A stretch of 55,388 nucleotides of DNA from NCBI GenBank assembly GCA_041060555.1, contig JBEUDS010000023.1; one strand, given 5' to 3'. Below the pieces are notes generated by a model that was given only the letters and a program-made list of their open reading frames with translations, ran no database searches and was not told the DNA's origin. The position numbers and the translations under genes were made by a program. Below are positions 8,724 through 18,017 of the stretch, in pieces. This stretch comes from CAUJIW01 sp963205175. GTDB lineage: Bacteria > Pseudomonadota > Alphaproteobacteria > Sphingomonadales > Sphingomonadaceae. The number at the start of each line of letters is the position of its first letter. The first letter of the stretch is position 1.

Positions 8724-10214
8724 ATGAGGTTCGATCGCATGCGGACGATTTTCTGGCTGGGCACCGGCCTGGCCGCCGGCATGGCGCTGGCGTGGGGCGT
8801 TTCCTCGACCGACCAGCTGACCGAGGGCGGCGCCACCGCCATCGCCGAGACCCCGCCGCCGGCGCGGGTCGCCCCCGCCAGTCAGGCCCAGGTGCAGCTG
8901 TCCTACGCCCCGGTGGTGCAGAAGGCGGCACCGGCGGTGGTCAACATCTACACCCGCAAGATCGTCCGCCAGTCGCCGATGATGAGCGACCCGTTCTTCC
9001 GCTTCTTCTTCGGCGACCGCGCCGGTGCCGGCGCCGGCCGCGAGCGGGTGCAGAGCGCGCTGGGCTCCGGCGTCATCGTGCGCGCCGACGGCCTGATCGT
9101 CAGCAACCGCCACGTGGTCGGTGACGCCGACGAAATCCAGGTGGTGCTGGCCGACCGGCGCGAGTTCGAGGGCAAGGTGGTGTTCCAGGACCCCCGCTCG
9201 GACCTGGCGCTGGTCCGCATCGAGCCCCGGGGCGCGGCGTTGCCGGTGATCCGGCTGGGCGACTCCGACCGGCTGCAGGTGGGCGACATCGCGCTGGCGA
9301 TCGGCAACCCGTTCGGCGTCGGCCAGACCGTCACCCAGGGCATCGTCTCCGCCGTGCGCTCCGGCGGCGGCCCCACCGACTACCAGTATTACATCCAGAC
9401 CGACGCGGCGATTAACCCCGGCAACTCCGGTGGCGCGCTGGTTGGCATGAGCGGCGAGCTGATCGGCATCAACACCTTCATCGCCTCGCCCACCGGCGGC
9501 TCGGTGGGGGTGGGATTCGCGGTGCCGGTCAACCTGGTGCGGGCGATCCTGCCGGCGGCCACCACCGGCAAGGTGGTGCGGCCCTGGCTCGGCCTCGAAG
9601 GCCAGGCGATCGACGCCGACCTGGCGGCGACGCTGAACCTCGACCGGCCGCGCGGCGTGCTGGTCAACCGGCTCAACGCCGGCTCGCCGGCCGCCACCGC
9701 CGGCGTGAAACCGGGCGACGTCATCGCCGCGATCGACGGCCAGCCGGTCGACGACACCGAGACGCTGCAGTTCCGTATCGCCACCAAGGCGGTGGGCACC
9801 CGAGCGGCGTTGACGGTGATCCGCGACGGCAAGTCGTTCAACCTGCCGATCGCGCTCGTCGCGCCACCGGAGAATCCGCCGCGCGGCCTGACCTGGCTTG
9901 ATGGCCAGCACGCCTTTGCCGGCGTGCGTGTGGGCAACCTGTCACCGGCCTATGCCCAGGAACTGGGCGGCGGCCTGCCGGACAAGGGCGTGGTGGTGGT
10001 GGAGTTGCAGCCCTCGTCACCAGCCGCACGGCTCGGGCTGCTGCGACCGGGTGATTTGCTGGATGGCATCAACGGCAAACGGGTGACGTCGGTGAGCGAT
10101 CTGCGCGCCGCACTCAATGGTGTTGCCGGTGCCATGAGCTACCGCATCGTCCGCGACGGGCGCCTGGCCGAATGCGCGATCCGGCCGCCGGCCTACATCT
10201 CCTGCCGGCAATAG
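8724..10214 (+). CDS. degP: Do/DegP-family periplasmic serine protease
   Basis: A 496-aa HtrA-type protease and chaperone. An N-terminal hydrophobic segment (about 10-28) acts as a signal or anchor. The trypsin-like domain has the catalytic triad His in SNRHVVGDA (about 129), Asp in RSDLALV (about 159) and Ser in PGNSGGAL (about 235). Two PDZ domains follow at about 285-380 and 395-490 (GVLVNRLNAGSPAATAGVKPGD in the first, quoted as GVLVNRLNAG and SPAATAGVKPGD). GGAG lies 6 nt before the ATG. It probably belongs to the yicC-gmk transcription unit. The exact paralogue (DegP, DegQ or DegS type) is not certain. Confidence 0.9.
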   Translation: MRFDRMRTIFWLGTGLAAGMALAWGVSSTDQLTEGGATAIAETPPPARVAPASQAQVQLSYAPVVQKAAPAVVNIYTRKIVRQSPMMSDPFFRFFFGDRAGAGAGRERVQSALGSGVIVRADGLIVSNRHVVGDADEIQVVLADRREFEGKVVFQDPRSDLALVRIEPRGAALPVIRLGDSDRLQVGDIALAIGNPFGVGQTVTQGIVSAVRSGGGPTDYQYYIQTDAAINPGNSGGALVGMSGELIGINTFIASPTGGSVGVGFAVPVNLVRAILPAATTGKVVRPWLGLEGQAIDADLAATLNLDRPRGVLVNRLNAGSPAATAGVKPGDVIAAIDGQPVDDTETLQFRIATKAVGTRAALTVIRDGKSFNLPIALVAPPENPPRGLTWLDGQHAFAGVRVGNLSPAYAQELGGGLPDKGVVVVELQPSSPAARLGLLRPGDLLDGINGKRVTSVSDLRAALNGVAGAMSYRIVRDGRLAECAIRPPAYISCRQ

Positions 10215-10247
10215 GGACCGAAGACGCCGGAAAGGGCGGGGGCTTGC

Positions 10248-10616
10248 TCAGGCCAGCGCGTTACGCACCGCCGCCAGCAGCTCCTCGTCCTCGACCGGCT
10301 TGTAGAGCACCGCCGCCGCGCCGTAGAGGTCGGCCAGCGCGGTCGCCTGCTCCAGGCTGGCGCCCGGCCCGCCACCCGACGCCAGAATGACGGGAATCTT
10401 GTCGTCGCGGCTGCGCAACGCCTTGAGCACATCCAGGCCGCTGCGGCGTGGCATCCAGATGTCCACCACCGCCAGATCGAAATGTTCGGCCGTGCTCAGC
10501 TGGATGGCCTGTTCGCCGTCCGCGCAGCAAACCACGTCATGGCCGGCGCTTTCCAGCACCAGCGTCATGGCCGCTCGTGCCGGTTCGATATCTTCCGCCA
10601 ACAAGATGCGCGCCAT
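10248..10616 (-). CDS. Stand-alone response-regulator receiver domain protein
   Basis: A 122-aa CheY-like receiver with no output domain. The acidic pocket is the Glu-Asp of LLAEDIE, the phospho-acceptor Asp is in LAVVDIWMPRRSG, the Ser switch is in VILASGG, and the Lys is in VLYKPVEDEEL. It would take a phosphate from a histidine kinase that is not in the window. An ATG at 10614-10616 preceded by a G-run is preferred over the TTG four codons upstream. It converges with degP, 33 bp away. Confidence 0.85.
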   Translation of the reverse strand: MARILLAEDIEPARAAMTLVLESAGHDVVCCADGEQAIQLSTAEHFDLAVVDIWMPRRSGLDVLKALRSRDDKIPVILASGGGPGASLEQATALADLYGAAAVLYKPVEDEELLAAVRNALA

Positions 10617-10707
10617 GACCCCCCCCAATCGATCTGCTTATACAACAAGATGATACGCCGACCAGAGTCGTCAATGGGTCATGTGCGGCACGTTCGCCTG
10701 ATGAATG

Positions 10708-11211
10708 TCAGTCGTCCAGCGTGAACGACGAACCATCGTGGCCTTCATCACTGCCCGGGCTGAGCCGGGCAAACAGATGTTCGAGTATCGCCGCCAGTTC
10801 ACGCTGCCGGTCATCCGGCAGCTGGCTGACGGCATCGGCGAGGCGGCCGATCGGATCGCCATCCAGCAGAGCCAGCCCGTCCGCGGTCAGCGTGAGGCGC
10901 ACCACCCGGCGATCCCGCTCGTCCGGCTCGCCACGCACATAGCCTTTGCGCACCAGCGCGGCGGCGGCGCGCGAGGCCGGCGCCAGCGTCACGCCGAGAT
11001 AACGGGCGAGGCCCGCGACAGTGGCCGCTTCCCGGTTGGTGCGGGCCAGATAGCGCAACGCCGCCCACTGCCCCGGATGCATGGCCTGGGGCGAGCGTTC
11101 CGGATAAATCAGCCTGACGGCCTGCTCCAGCAGAATGGCCAAAGCCATATGCCCACGACGCTCAATCAAGACGCCGGCGCCAACCTCCGCCAGCGAAACA
11201 CTTGCCCTCAC
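10708..11211 (-). CDS. MarR-family winged-helix transcriptional regulator
   Basis: A 167-aa protein with a MarR-type winged helix: the recognition part TVAGLARYLGVTLAPASRAA and the wing VRGEPDERDRRVVRLTLT (DxRxxxxxLT). Flanking helices would form the dimer. The GTG start at 11209-11211 has GGGGAG 8 nt upstream; an internal ATG (MALAILLEQ) would remove 21 residues. The target is unknown. The divergent neighbour is the PAS protein at 11484, so the 272-bp intergenic region may hold a shared operator. Confidence 0.85.
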   Translation of the reverse strand: MRASVSLAEVGAGVLIERRGHMALAILLEQAVRLIYPERSPQAMHPGQWAALRYLARTNREAATVAGLARYLGVTLAPASRAAAALVRKGYVRGEPDERDRRVVRLTLTADGLALLDGDPIGRLADAVSQLPDDRQRELAAILEHLFARLSPGSDEGHDGSSFTLDD

Positions 11212-11483
11212 CGCGCAACTCCCCTTTTCCCCCGCGCGATACCGAAGGTGCCGTTTTCTGCACGTCCGGCGCGACCCGAAGTGTTATCAGCGGCCCCAAC
11301 ATCATGCTAATAGCAATTGCCGAACGGCCGTACAATCAAGTCGTTTGCGCTCTTATCGCCGCGCGATCGCCAACGCCAGTCACGTTAGTCAATTAATGCC
11401 TTGATCTTGCGTCGGGATACGCCGTTAACTATCCCGCAAGGGCTGGACCGCTAGGTTTCGTGCCGAGGCGCTGAGGGATCGTC
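11212..11483. promoter_or_regulatory. Divergent intergenic region, MarR regulator / PAS protein
   Basis: No coding frame is convincing here. An imperfect inverted repeat, CTTGCGTCGGGATA paired with TATCCCGCAAG, spans about 11405-11440 close to the PAS gene and could be an operator or a leader hairpin. It lacks a T-run, so it is unlikely to be a terminator. Confidence 0.35.
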
Positions 11484-13034
11484 ATGGCTGACTCGCCACA
11501 ATCCGCGCTGGGAGTCCTGGAACTGGACGACCCGCTGTTCGAGCCGCCGCCCGTACTGCCCCAGGCGGACGAGCGGCGCATGAACGTGCGCGCCTATAAT
11601 TACTGGACGTCGATCCTGCGCGGCCGCACCTTCCCCTCGGTGCTCGACCTTGAACCGGGACGAATCGAGGAATTCCGCGACAAGAGCCTGCTGCTTGATT
11701 TCTCCCGCGATCCTGAACGCCCGATGCTGCGTTACATCGGCCGTGACCTGCGCGAGGAATGCGGCATCAGCCTGGCGGAGGCCCGGCCGGAGGATGTCCC
11801 CGGCCGCTCGCTGATCTCCCGCCTGACCGATCATTATCTGGAGATTCTCGCCAACCGGGCGCCGATTGGCTTCGAGGCGGAATTCCTGTCGGCGGCGGGC
11901 CAGCTTACGCTGTATCGCGGCATCCTGCTGCCGCTGTCCGACGATGGCGAGACCATCAACTTCATCTACGGGGTGATCAACTGGAAGCTTGCCGCCGACG
12001 ACGCGACTCACGCGGCCCTGGCCGATGATCTCGCCCTGGCCCTGCCGGCACCGGCGATCGCAGCTCCGGCGCCGGCCGCCGTCGATGACGACGACACCGT
12101 GCTGGAGTTGACCCGTATCGAGGCCACGGTATCTGAAACCGTGCTGGAACTGACCGGCACGGACATCGAGCCGCTTGATCTCACCGAGACGCTGGAACCG
12201 GCCCCGGTCGCCGATGTCGCCCCGTCGCCGGTCGAGGCCGACGATTTCCTGCCCGAGGATATCGCGCCCGCCGACGCCGAGTCGGCCGTCGAGCTGACGG
12301 GCGAACGCGACGGCGACGACATCGCGACCGACGACCCCCCGCTCGACCTTGGCGAGGCCGGCGACATGCTGGACGACCATCGCGCCGTCGCCCCCGACAC
12401 CACCACCGACCCGCGCGGCCTGCTGCAGTCGTTGCTGGCAACTGCCCGCGCCGAGGCGGCGCAGGTTATCGGCGCCGACAACCGCTCTCGTGCCGCGCTC
12501 TATGCCGCGCTGTCGCAGGCTTATGATTTCCATCTCGCCGCCAGCGCCTCGGCGGAAGCCTATGCGACCCTGCTGGCCGAGACTGGCCTGAAGGCGCAGG
12601 CACGCGCGCCCTTCACGCCGATCGTCAAGCTGGTGTTCGGTCCCGACTATGACAAGACGCGGCTGACCGAGTTTGCCGCCGCGCTGAGCCACGCCGCACG
12701 CGAGAATCTGCCGGCACATGGATTCCGCGCCTACATCGAGCGCGTCGAGGGAGGTCTCAAGGGCATGGTGCGGGCCGAACGCGAGGCCCGCATGGCCGCG
12801 CGCGGCAACACCCAGGCCGATGCCCGCGAGTCCGCGATGGCGGCCGCCCGCGTCATGCCGGCGGTGGCGCGCCTGGCCCTGGCGGACACACCGCCGGGCG
12901 AGTTCGTGCTGCTGCTGGCACGGCGCGCGCCGGACAATGGCGGCGTCGACATCCTGGCGCCGGTCGAGGCGACGGACTCCCAGATCGAGGCCGCGGTGCG
13001 CCGGACCGTCACACGGATGCGACCAGCCGATTAA
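11484..13034 (+). CDS. PAS-domain protein with acidic linker and uncharacterised C-terminal domain
   Basis: A 516-aa protein. The N-terminal 175 residues look like a PAS-type sensor fold (PAS_5-like: RAYNYWTSILRGRTFPSV, ending in FIYGVINWKL). A long low-complexity Asp/Glu/Ala/Pro linker follows at about 185-310, and then a roughly 200-aa helical C-terminal domain seen in similar Rhodospirillales-type proteins. There is no histidine-kinase, GGDEF or EAL motif, so the signalling output is unknown. The next gene, 88 bp downstream, is NAD-glutamate dehydrogenase on the same strand, but an AT-rich hairpin lies between them. Confidence 0.7.
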   Translation: MADSPQSALGVLELDDPLFEPPPVLPQADERRMNVRAYNYWTSILRGRTFPSVLDLEPGRIEEFRDKSLLLDFSRDPERPMLRYIGRDLREECGISLAEARPEDVPGRSLISRLTDHYLEILANRAPIGFEAEFLSAAGQLTLYRGILLPLSDDGETINFIYGVINWKLAADDATHAALADDLALALPAPAIAAPAPAAVDDDDTVLELTRIEATVSETVLELTGTDIEPLDLTETLEPAPVADVAPSPVEADDFLPEDIAPADAESAVELTGERDGDDIATDDPPLDLGEAGDMLDDHRAVAPDTTTDPRGLLQSLLATARAEAAQVIGADNRSRAALYAALSQAYDFHLAASASAEAYATLLAETGLKAQARAPFTPIVKLVFGPDYDKTRLTEFAAALSHAARENLPAHGFRAYIERVEGGLKGMVRAEREARMAARGNTQADARESAMAAARVMPAVARLALADTPPGEFVLLLARRAPDNGGVDILAPVEATDSQIEAAVRRTVTRMRPAD

Positions 13035-13035
13035 A

Positions 13036-13052
13036 CGATAATTTCATTATCG
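13036..13052. promoter_or_regulatory. AT-rich perfect inverted repeat between the PAS gene and gdh
   Basis: CGATAAT-TTC-ATTATCG is a perfect 7-bp-arm repeat directly after the PAS stop codon. With no GC-rich stem it is a weak terminator candidate. In this GC-rich genome an AT-rich palindrome ahead of gdh more likely marks an operator or promoter region. Confidence 0.4.
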
Positions 13053-13122
13053 AGAAATAAAATTACATGTATTGGCGACGCCTCGCGGCCTCGGGCCGCG
13101 GCCGGAAACTGGGGACTGGATC

Positions 13123-16100
13123 ATGTCAATACTGGGGCTTGCCCGTGATCGGGTGACTGACGTCGTACGCCATCTCACGCAAGGCCATGCCGACGCCGAC
13201 CTGCGGACGTTCACCGAGGCCTTCTACAGCAACGCGCTGCCCGACGAGACATCGGGGCTTGACGCCGCCACCATGGCGGCGATTGCCGATTTCGCCTGGC
13301 AGACCGCGGCGCATCGCCCGGCCGGCCAGCCGGTGCTGCGGCTGGAAACACTCAAGCCCGCCCCGGACGCGCCCGGCCGCCGACGCATGGCGCTGTGCAT
13401 CGTCAACGACGACATGCCGTTCCTCGTCGACTCCGTGGGCGCCGAACTGGCGGCGCGCGGCCTGGCCGTCGATCGCATGATCCATCCGGTGCTCGATGTC
13501 CGTCGCACCGATGATGGTACCCGGCTGGAAACCGTCGGCGGGCGCACGGCGACACCCCCGGCGGCCGGCATCAGCCGCGAGTCCGTCATCTATCTGGAAA
13601 TCGAGCGGGTCGGTGCGCGCGACCGCCAGGATTTGCGCCAGAGCCTGGCCGCCGTGCTCGCCGACGTCCGCATCGCGGTGCAGGACTGGCAGGCCATGCT
13701 TGGCGCCCTGAAGAGCGCCATCCGCGCCTTGCAGGACAATCCGCCTCCGGTGCCGCCCCATGAGGCCAGCGAGGCCATGGCCTTCCTCGACTGGCTGGCC
13801 GACGACAACTTCACCCTGCTTGGTCACCGCTTCTACCGCTTCGATGGCGATCTTGCCGATCCCGGCCTGGTTCCCGCCAGCGAGGATGGTCTTGGCCTGC
13901 TGCGTGATCCGGACTACCCGGTATGGCGCGGGCCGGAGGGATACGCGGCGTTGTCGCCGCAGTTGCGCCGCTTCCTGATGACCGCCGAACCCTTGATCAT
14001 CACCAAGGCCAACGCGGTGTCGCCGGTCCACCGGCGGGTGCACATGGATTATCTCGGCGTGAAGGCGTTCGATGCCCAGGGGCGGGTGATCGGCGAACAC
14101 CGTTTCATCGGCCTGTTCACCTCCGCCGCCTATGCCGCCAGCCCGCGGCAGATTCCCATACTCCGGCGCAAGGTCTCGCAGGTGATCGAGACCTGCGGTT
14201 TCGATGCGCGCGGCCACGCCGGCAAGGCCCTGGTGCATGTGCTGGAAAATTTCCCCCGTGACGAGCTGATCCAGATCGACACCGGCCAGCTGGCCAGCGT
14301 GGCGCTCGGCCTGCTGTCGCTGCTCGACCGGCCACGGCCCCGCCTGTTCGTGCGGCGTGATCCGTTCGAGCGTTTCATCTCGGTGCTGGTCTACATCCCG
14401 CGCGACAGCTACCGCAGCGACATCCGCGAGACCATCGGCCGCATGCTGTCGCGCACCCTCAACGCCCGCCTGTCCTTGTTCTCGGTGAAGCTCGGTGACG
14501 ACGGCATCGCCCGCGTCCACTATATTCTGGGAACCATCCCCGGTGACGTTCCGGCCGTCGGCGAGGATGAGCTCAACCATCACCTGCGGGCGCTGGTGCA
14601 GGGCTGGGACGAGCAACTGGAGGCAGCGCTTGAGGCGGAAGTGGGAGTCCAGCGCGCGGTCCGGCTGCGCCTGAGTCATGGCAAGGTGCTCTCCGCCTCC
14701 TATCGCGCCCAGTTCTCGCCGGCGGACGCGGCGCGCGACATCGTCCACCTTGCGGGCCTCGCCAACGAGCAGGACCGGGCCGTGCAGCTCTATCGCCGCG
14801 AGGACGACCCGCACCACCGGCTGCGCCTGAAAATCTACCGGCTGGGACAGGTGATTCCGCTGTCAGAGTGCGTGCCGGTGCTGGAGCATCTCGGCCTCAA
14901 GGTGGTGGAAGAATATCCTTTCGACCTCGCCGACGGCCGACTGGGCTGGATTCACGATTTCCTGCTTGAAGACCCGGCCGGCGCCAGTATCGACGTCGAC
15001 TGGCTGAAGCCAGCCGTGGAGCCGGCACTGCGCGCGGTGCTGCTGGGCGAACAGGAGGATGACGGCTTCAACGCGCTGGTCATCAAGACCGGGCTCAGCG
15101 TCGAGCAGGCGGGGCTGTTGCGGGCCTATTTCCGCTACATGCGCCAGATCGGGTTGCCGTTTGGCCAGGATACCGTCCAGGCCGCACTGGTCCGCTACCC
15201 GCAGGTGACGCAGGATCTCATCGATCTGTTCAGTGCCCGCTTCGACCCCGCCCAGGCGGACGCCAGACGAGCGACGGCTGCCGCCCACCGCCTCGACGAC
15301 GGACTGGCCCAGGTGGTGGCGCTCGACGACGATCGCATCCTGCGGCTCTACCGCTCGGTGATCGAGGCGACGGTGCGCACCAACGCCTACCAGCCGGACC
15401 GGCCGGCGCTCGCCTTCAAGCTCGATTCCGGCCAGGTGCCGGGCCTGCCGCTGCCGGTGCCGTTTCGCGAGATCTTCGTCTATTCGCCGCGGGTGGAAGG
15501 CATCCACCTGCGGGGTGGCAAGGTGGCGCGTGGCGGCCTGCGCTGGTCGGATCGCCGCGACGACTTCCGCACCGAAGTGCTCAGCCTGATGAAGGCACAG
15601 CAGGTGAAGAACGCCGTCATCGTGCCGGTGGGCGCCAAGGGCGGTTTCTATCCCAAGCAGCTGCCCAGCCCGGCCGATCGCGAGGCCTGGCTGGCCGAAG
15701 GCGTCGCCGCCTACCAGATCTATATCCGCTCGTTGCTCTCGATCACCGACAACCTGGCGGGCGACACCGTGGTGCCACCGGCCAACGTGGTGCGCCACGA
15801 TGACGACGACCCCTATCTGGTGGTCGCCGCCGACAAGGGCACGGCGACCTTCTCCGACATCGCCAACGCCATTTCCATCGAGCGCGGCCACTGGCTGGGG
15901 GATGCCTTCGCTTCCGGCGGCAGCCAGGGCTATGACCACAAGAAAATGGGCATCACCGCCAAGGGCGCGTGGATTTCCGTCGAACGGCACTTCCGGGAAA
16001 TGGGCATCAATGTCGCCACTGATCCGGTGCGGGTGATCGGCGTCGGCGACATGTCGGGCGACGTGTTCGGCAACGGGCTGTTGCGCAGCCAGGCGGTGAA

Positions 16101-17922
16101 GCTGGTGGCGGCGTTCGACCATCGCCACATCTTCCTCGACCCCGCGCCCGATGCCGCGCGCGGCTTCGCCGAACGCCAGCGGCTGTTCGACCTGCCGCGC
16201 TCGTCGTGGGCCGACTATGACGCCGCGCTGATCTCGGCCGGCGGCGGCGTGTTCGCGCGCAGCGCCAAGTCGATCCCTCTGTCGGTGGAAGTACGCGCCA
16301 TGCTGGAGACCTCGGCGACGGCGATGACGCCCGTCGAGCTGATCCAGGCGATCCTGCGCATGAATGCCGACCTGTTGTGGCTGGGCGGCATCGGCACCTA
16401 TGTGAAGGCCGCGCACGAGCCGCACACCGCGGCCGGCGACAAGGCCAACGATCCGGTGCGCGTCGATGCCGAAGAGTTGCGGGTGAAGGTGGTGGGCGAA
16501 GGCGCCAACCTGGGCTTCACCCAGGCTGCCCGCATCGCGTTTGCCCGCGCGGGCGGGCGCATCAACACCGACTTCATCGACAACTCGGCCGGCGTCGACT
16601 GCTCGGACAACGAGGTCAACATCAAGATCCTGCTCAATCCGATGGTGACGGCCGGCACGCTGGCACCCGCCGAGCGCGACTCCCTGCTGGCGGCGATGAC
16701 CGACGATGTGGGCGCCATCGTGCTGCGCGACAATTATCTGCAGACCCAGGCGATCTCGGTGGCGGAGACCGGGGGCGCGGCGGCAGCGCCGGCCTATGCC
16801 CGGCTGATGCAGACCCTGGAGGCCGGTGGCCGCCTCAACCGCCGGATCGAGGGCCTGCCCACCGATGACGAGATCGCCAAGCGGGTCCAGGCCGGCGAGG
16901 GGCTGGTGCGTCCGGAGCTGGCGGTGCTGCTGGCCTATGCCAAGATGGCGCTCTACGACGCCCTGCTGGCCTCGCCGGTGGTCGACGACGCCGTGCTGGT
17001 GCCTGATCTTGAAGCGGCATTCCCGGCCATACTGCGCGAACGCCACGGGCGGGAGATCGGTCAGCACCGGCTGCGGCGCGAACTCATCGCCACCAAGCTC
17101 GCCAACGCCGTGGTCAATCGGGGCGGCATCACCGTCGCCTTCGAGCTCGCAGAGGAAACCGGCTGTGGTCTTGATCAGGTCGCCGCGGCGTTCGTGGTCG
17201 CCCGCGAGGTGTTCGACGTGCGCGGCCTGTGGCGGATGATCGATTCCTACGACTACCACATCCCGGCCGCCGCCCAGACCCGGCTGCACGCCGATGCCGC
17301 CCAGGCGTTGCGGCGGCAGATGGAGGACATCCTGCGCTTTGGCGGTGACGGTTTCATGCCCGGCGCCATCATCACCCGCCTCAGGCCGGCGGTGGACCGG
17401 CTGTCGGGGCGGGTGTTCGACCTGTTGCGCCCCGAGCCGCGCGCCTTCATCGACCAGTACCGCGCCGAACTCGCCGAGCATGGCGCCCCCGACAAGGCCG
17501 CGGAGGCGCTGCTGCGGCTGAACGCGCTCAACGGCGTGGTCGGCGTGTCGCTGCTGGCCGGCGACATCGGCCGCGACGAGGTCGATGTCGCCCAGGCCTA
17601 TACCCGGCTCGGCGAACGGCTAGGACTGGACTGGGCCGGCGCCGCCGCTGACAGTCTGGAGCCCGTGGACCCGTGGGAGCGCCTGCTGATCGCCGGCACC
17701 AGCCACGACTACGAGCGCATCCGCGTCGACCTGATCCGCCGGCTGGCGCAGGGCGCGCCGGCCACGCCGGCGCTGGCCTTGGTCGAGGCATGGCTTGCCG
17801 AACAGGAATCGCGGGTGGCACGCGTCAACGCGCTGGTGGCCAGTGTGCGCACGGCGCCACCGATGACCACCGCCAAGCTGACGCACCTGGCGGCGCAGGT
17901 CCGGCAACTGCTGGCACACTGA
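13123..17922 (+). CDS. gdhB: NAD-specific glutamate dehydrogenase, large type
   Basis: A 1,599-aa enzyme of the about 180-kDa GDH class, which oxidatively deaminates glutamate to 2-oxoglutarate and ammonium using NAD. The long N-terminal ACT-like regulatory regions precede the catalytic core, which contains GGLRWSDRRDDFRTEVL (about 804) and the substrate-lysine region VPVGAKGGFYPKQ. The Rossmann region follows with VVGEGANLGFTQAAR (about 1123) and NTDFIDNSAGVDCSDNEVN. The ATG at 13123 follows GGGGACTGGATC; an upstream TTG would extend the frame 17 codons without support. It is convergent with amtB across a shared terminator. Together with glnK-amtB it forms an ammonium/glutamate cluster. The symbol is by family; some genomes call it gdh or gdhZ. 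Confidence 0.95.
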   Translation: MSILGLARDRVTDVVRHLTQGHADADLRTFTEAFYSNALPDETSGLDAATMAAIADFAWQTAAHRPAGQPVLRLETLKPAPDAPGRRRMALCIVNDDMPFLVDSVGAELAARGLAVDRMIHPVLDVRRTDDGTRLETVGGRTATPPAAGISRESVIYLEIERVGARDRQDLRQSLAAVLADVRIAVQDWQAMLGALKSAIRALQDNPPPVPPHEASEAMAFLDWLADDNFTLLGHRFYRFDGDLADPGLVPASEDGLGLLRDPDYPVWRGPEGYAALSPQLRRFLMTAEPLIITKANAVSPVHRRVHMDYLGVKAFDAQGRVIGEHRFIGLFTSAAYAASPRQIPILRRKVSQVIETCGFDARGHAGKALVHVLENFPRDELIQIDTGQLASVALGLLSLLDRPRPRLFVRRDPFERFISVLVYIPRDSYRSDIRETIGRMLSRTLNARLSLFSVKLGDDGIARVHYILGTIPGDVPAVGEDELNHHLRALVQGWDEQLEAALEAEVGVQRAVRLRLSHGKVLSASYRAQFSPADAARDIVHLAGLANEQDRAVQLYRREDDPHHRLRLKIYRLGQVIPLSECVPVLEHLGLKVVEEYPFDLADGRLGWIHDFLLEDPAGASIDVDWLKPAVEPALRAVLLGEQEDDGFNALVIKTGLSVEQAGLLRAYFRYMRQIGLPFGQDTVQAALVRYPQVTQDLIDLFSARFDPAQADARRATAAAHRLDDGLAQVVALDDDRILRLYRSVIEATVRTNAYQPDRPALAFKLDSGQVPGLPLPVPFREIFVYSPRVEGIHLRGGKVARGGLRWSDRRDDFRTEVLSLMKAQQVKNAVIVPVGAKGGFYPKQLPSPADREAWLAEGVAAYQIYIRSLLSITDNLAGDTVVPPANVVRHDDDDPYLVVAADKGTATFSDIANAISIERGHWLGDAFASGGSQGYDHKKMGITAKGAWISVERHFREMGINVATDPVRVIGVGDMSGDVFGNGLLRSQAVKLVAAFDHRHIFLDPAPDAARGFAERQRLFDLPRSSWADYDAALISAGGGVFARSAKSIPLSVEVRAMLETSATAMTPVELIQAILRMNADLLWLGGIGTYVKAAHEPHTAAGDKANDPVRVDAEELRVKVVGEGANLGFTQAARIAFARAGGRINTDFIDNSAGVDCSDNEVNIKILLNPMVTAGTLAPAERDSLLAAMTDDVGAIVLRDNYLQTQAISVAETGGAAAAPAYARLMQTLEAGGRLNRRIEGLPTDDEIAKRVQAGEGLVRPELAVLLAYAKMALYDALLASPVVDDAVLVPDLEAAFPAILRERHGREIGQHRLRRELIATKLANAVVNRGGITVAFELAEETGCGLDQVAAAFVVAREVFDVRGLWRMIDSYDYHIPAAAQTRLHADAAQALRRQMEDILRFGGDGFMPGAIITRLRPAVDRLSGRVFDLLRPEPRAFIDQYRAELAEHGAPDKAAEALLRLNALNGVVGVSLLAGDIGRDEVDVAQAYTRLGERLGLDWAGAAADSLEPVDPWERLLIAGTSHDYERIRVDLIRRLAQGAPATPALALVEAWLAEQESRVARVNALVASVRTAPPMTTAKLTHLAAQVRQLLAH

Positions 17923-17961
17923 CCGTAGCACCGGGGGGCCGCCACCATTCCCCGCGCAAAA

Positions 17962-17999
17962 GGAAAAGGCCGGGAGCGATGCTCCCGGCCCTTCCTTTC
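17962..17999. terminator. Bidirectional rho-independent terminator, gdh / amtB
   Basis: The perfect 10-bp stem GGCCGGGAGC (17968-17977), loop GAT, and GCTCCCGGCC (17981-17990) is flanked by purine-rich AAAGGAAAA on the left and pyrimidine-rich CTTCCTTTC on the right. It can therefore end transcription of gdh (plus) and amtB (minus), which stop on either side. Confidence 0.85.
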
Positions 18000-18017
18000 G
18001 GTTGATCCGTCGCCGGA

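Noticed and set aside
14863..17481. 872-aa open frame on the minus strand opposite gdh, and similar long frames at 18024-19346, 21225-23492, 28848-30818, 33872-35476, 36836-38671, 42752-44053, 43659-45623 and 47770-50148
   Set aside because: They lie opposite well-supported genes, are His/Arg/Gly/Ala-rich and come from GC-rich codon bias in the antisense frame.
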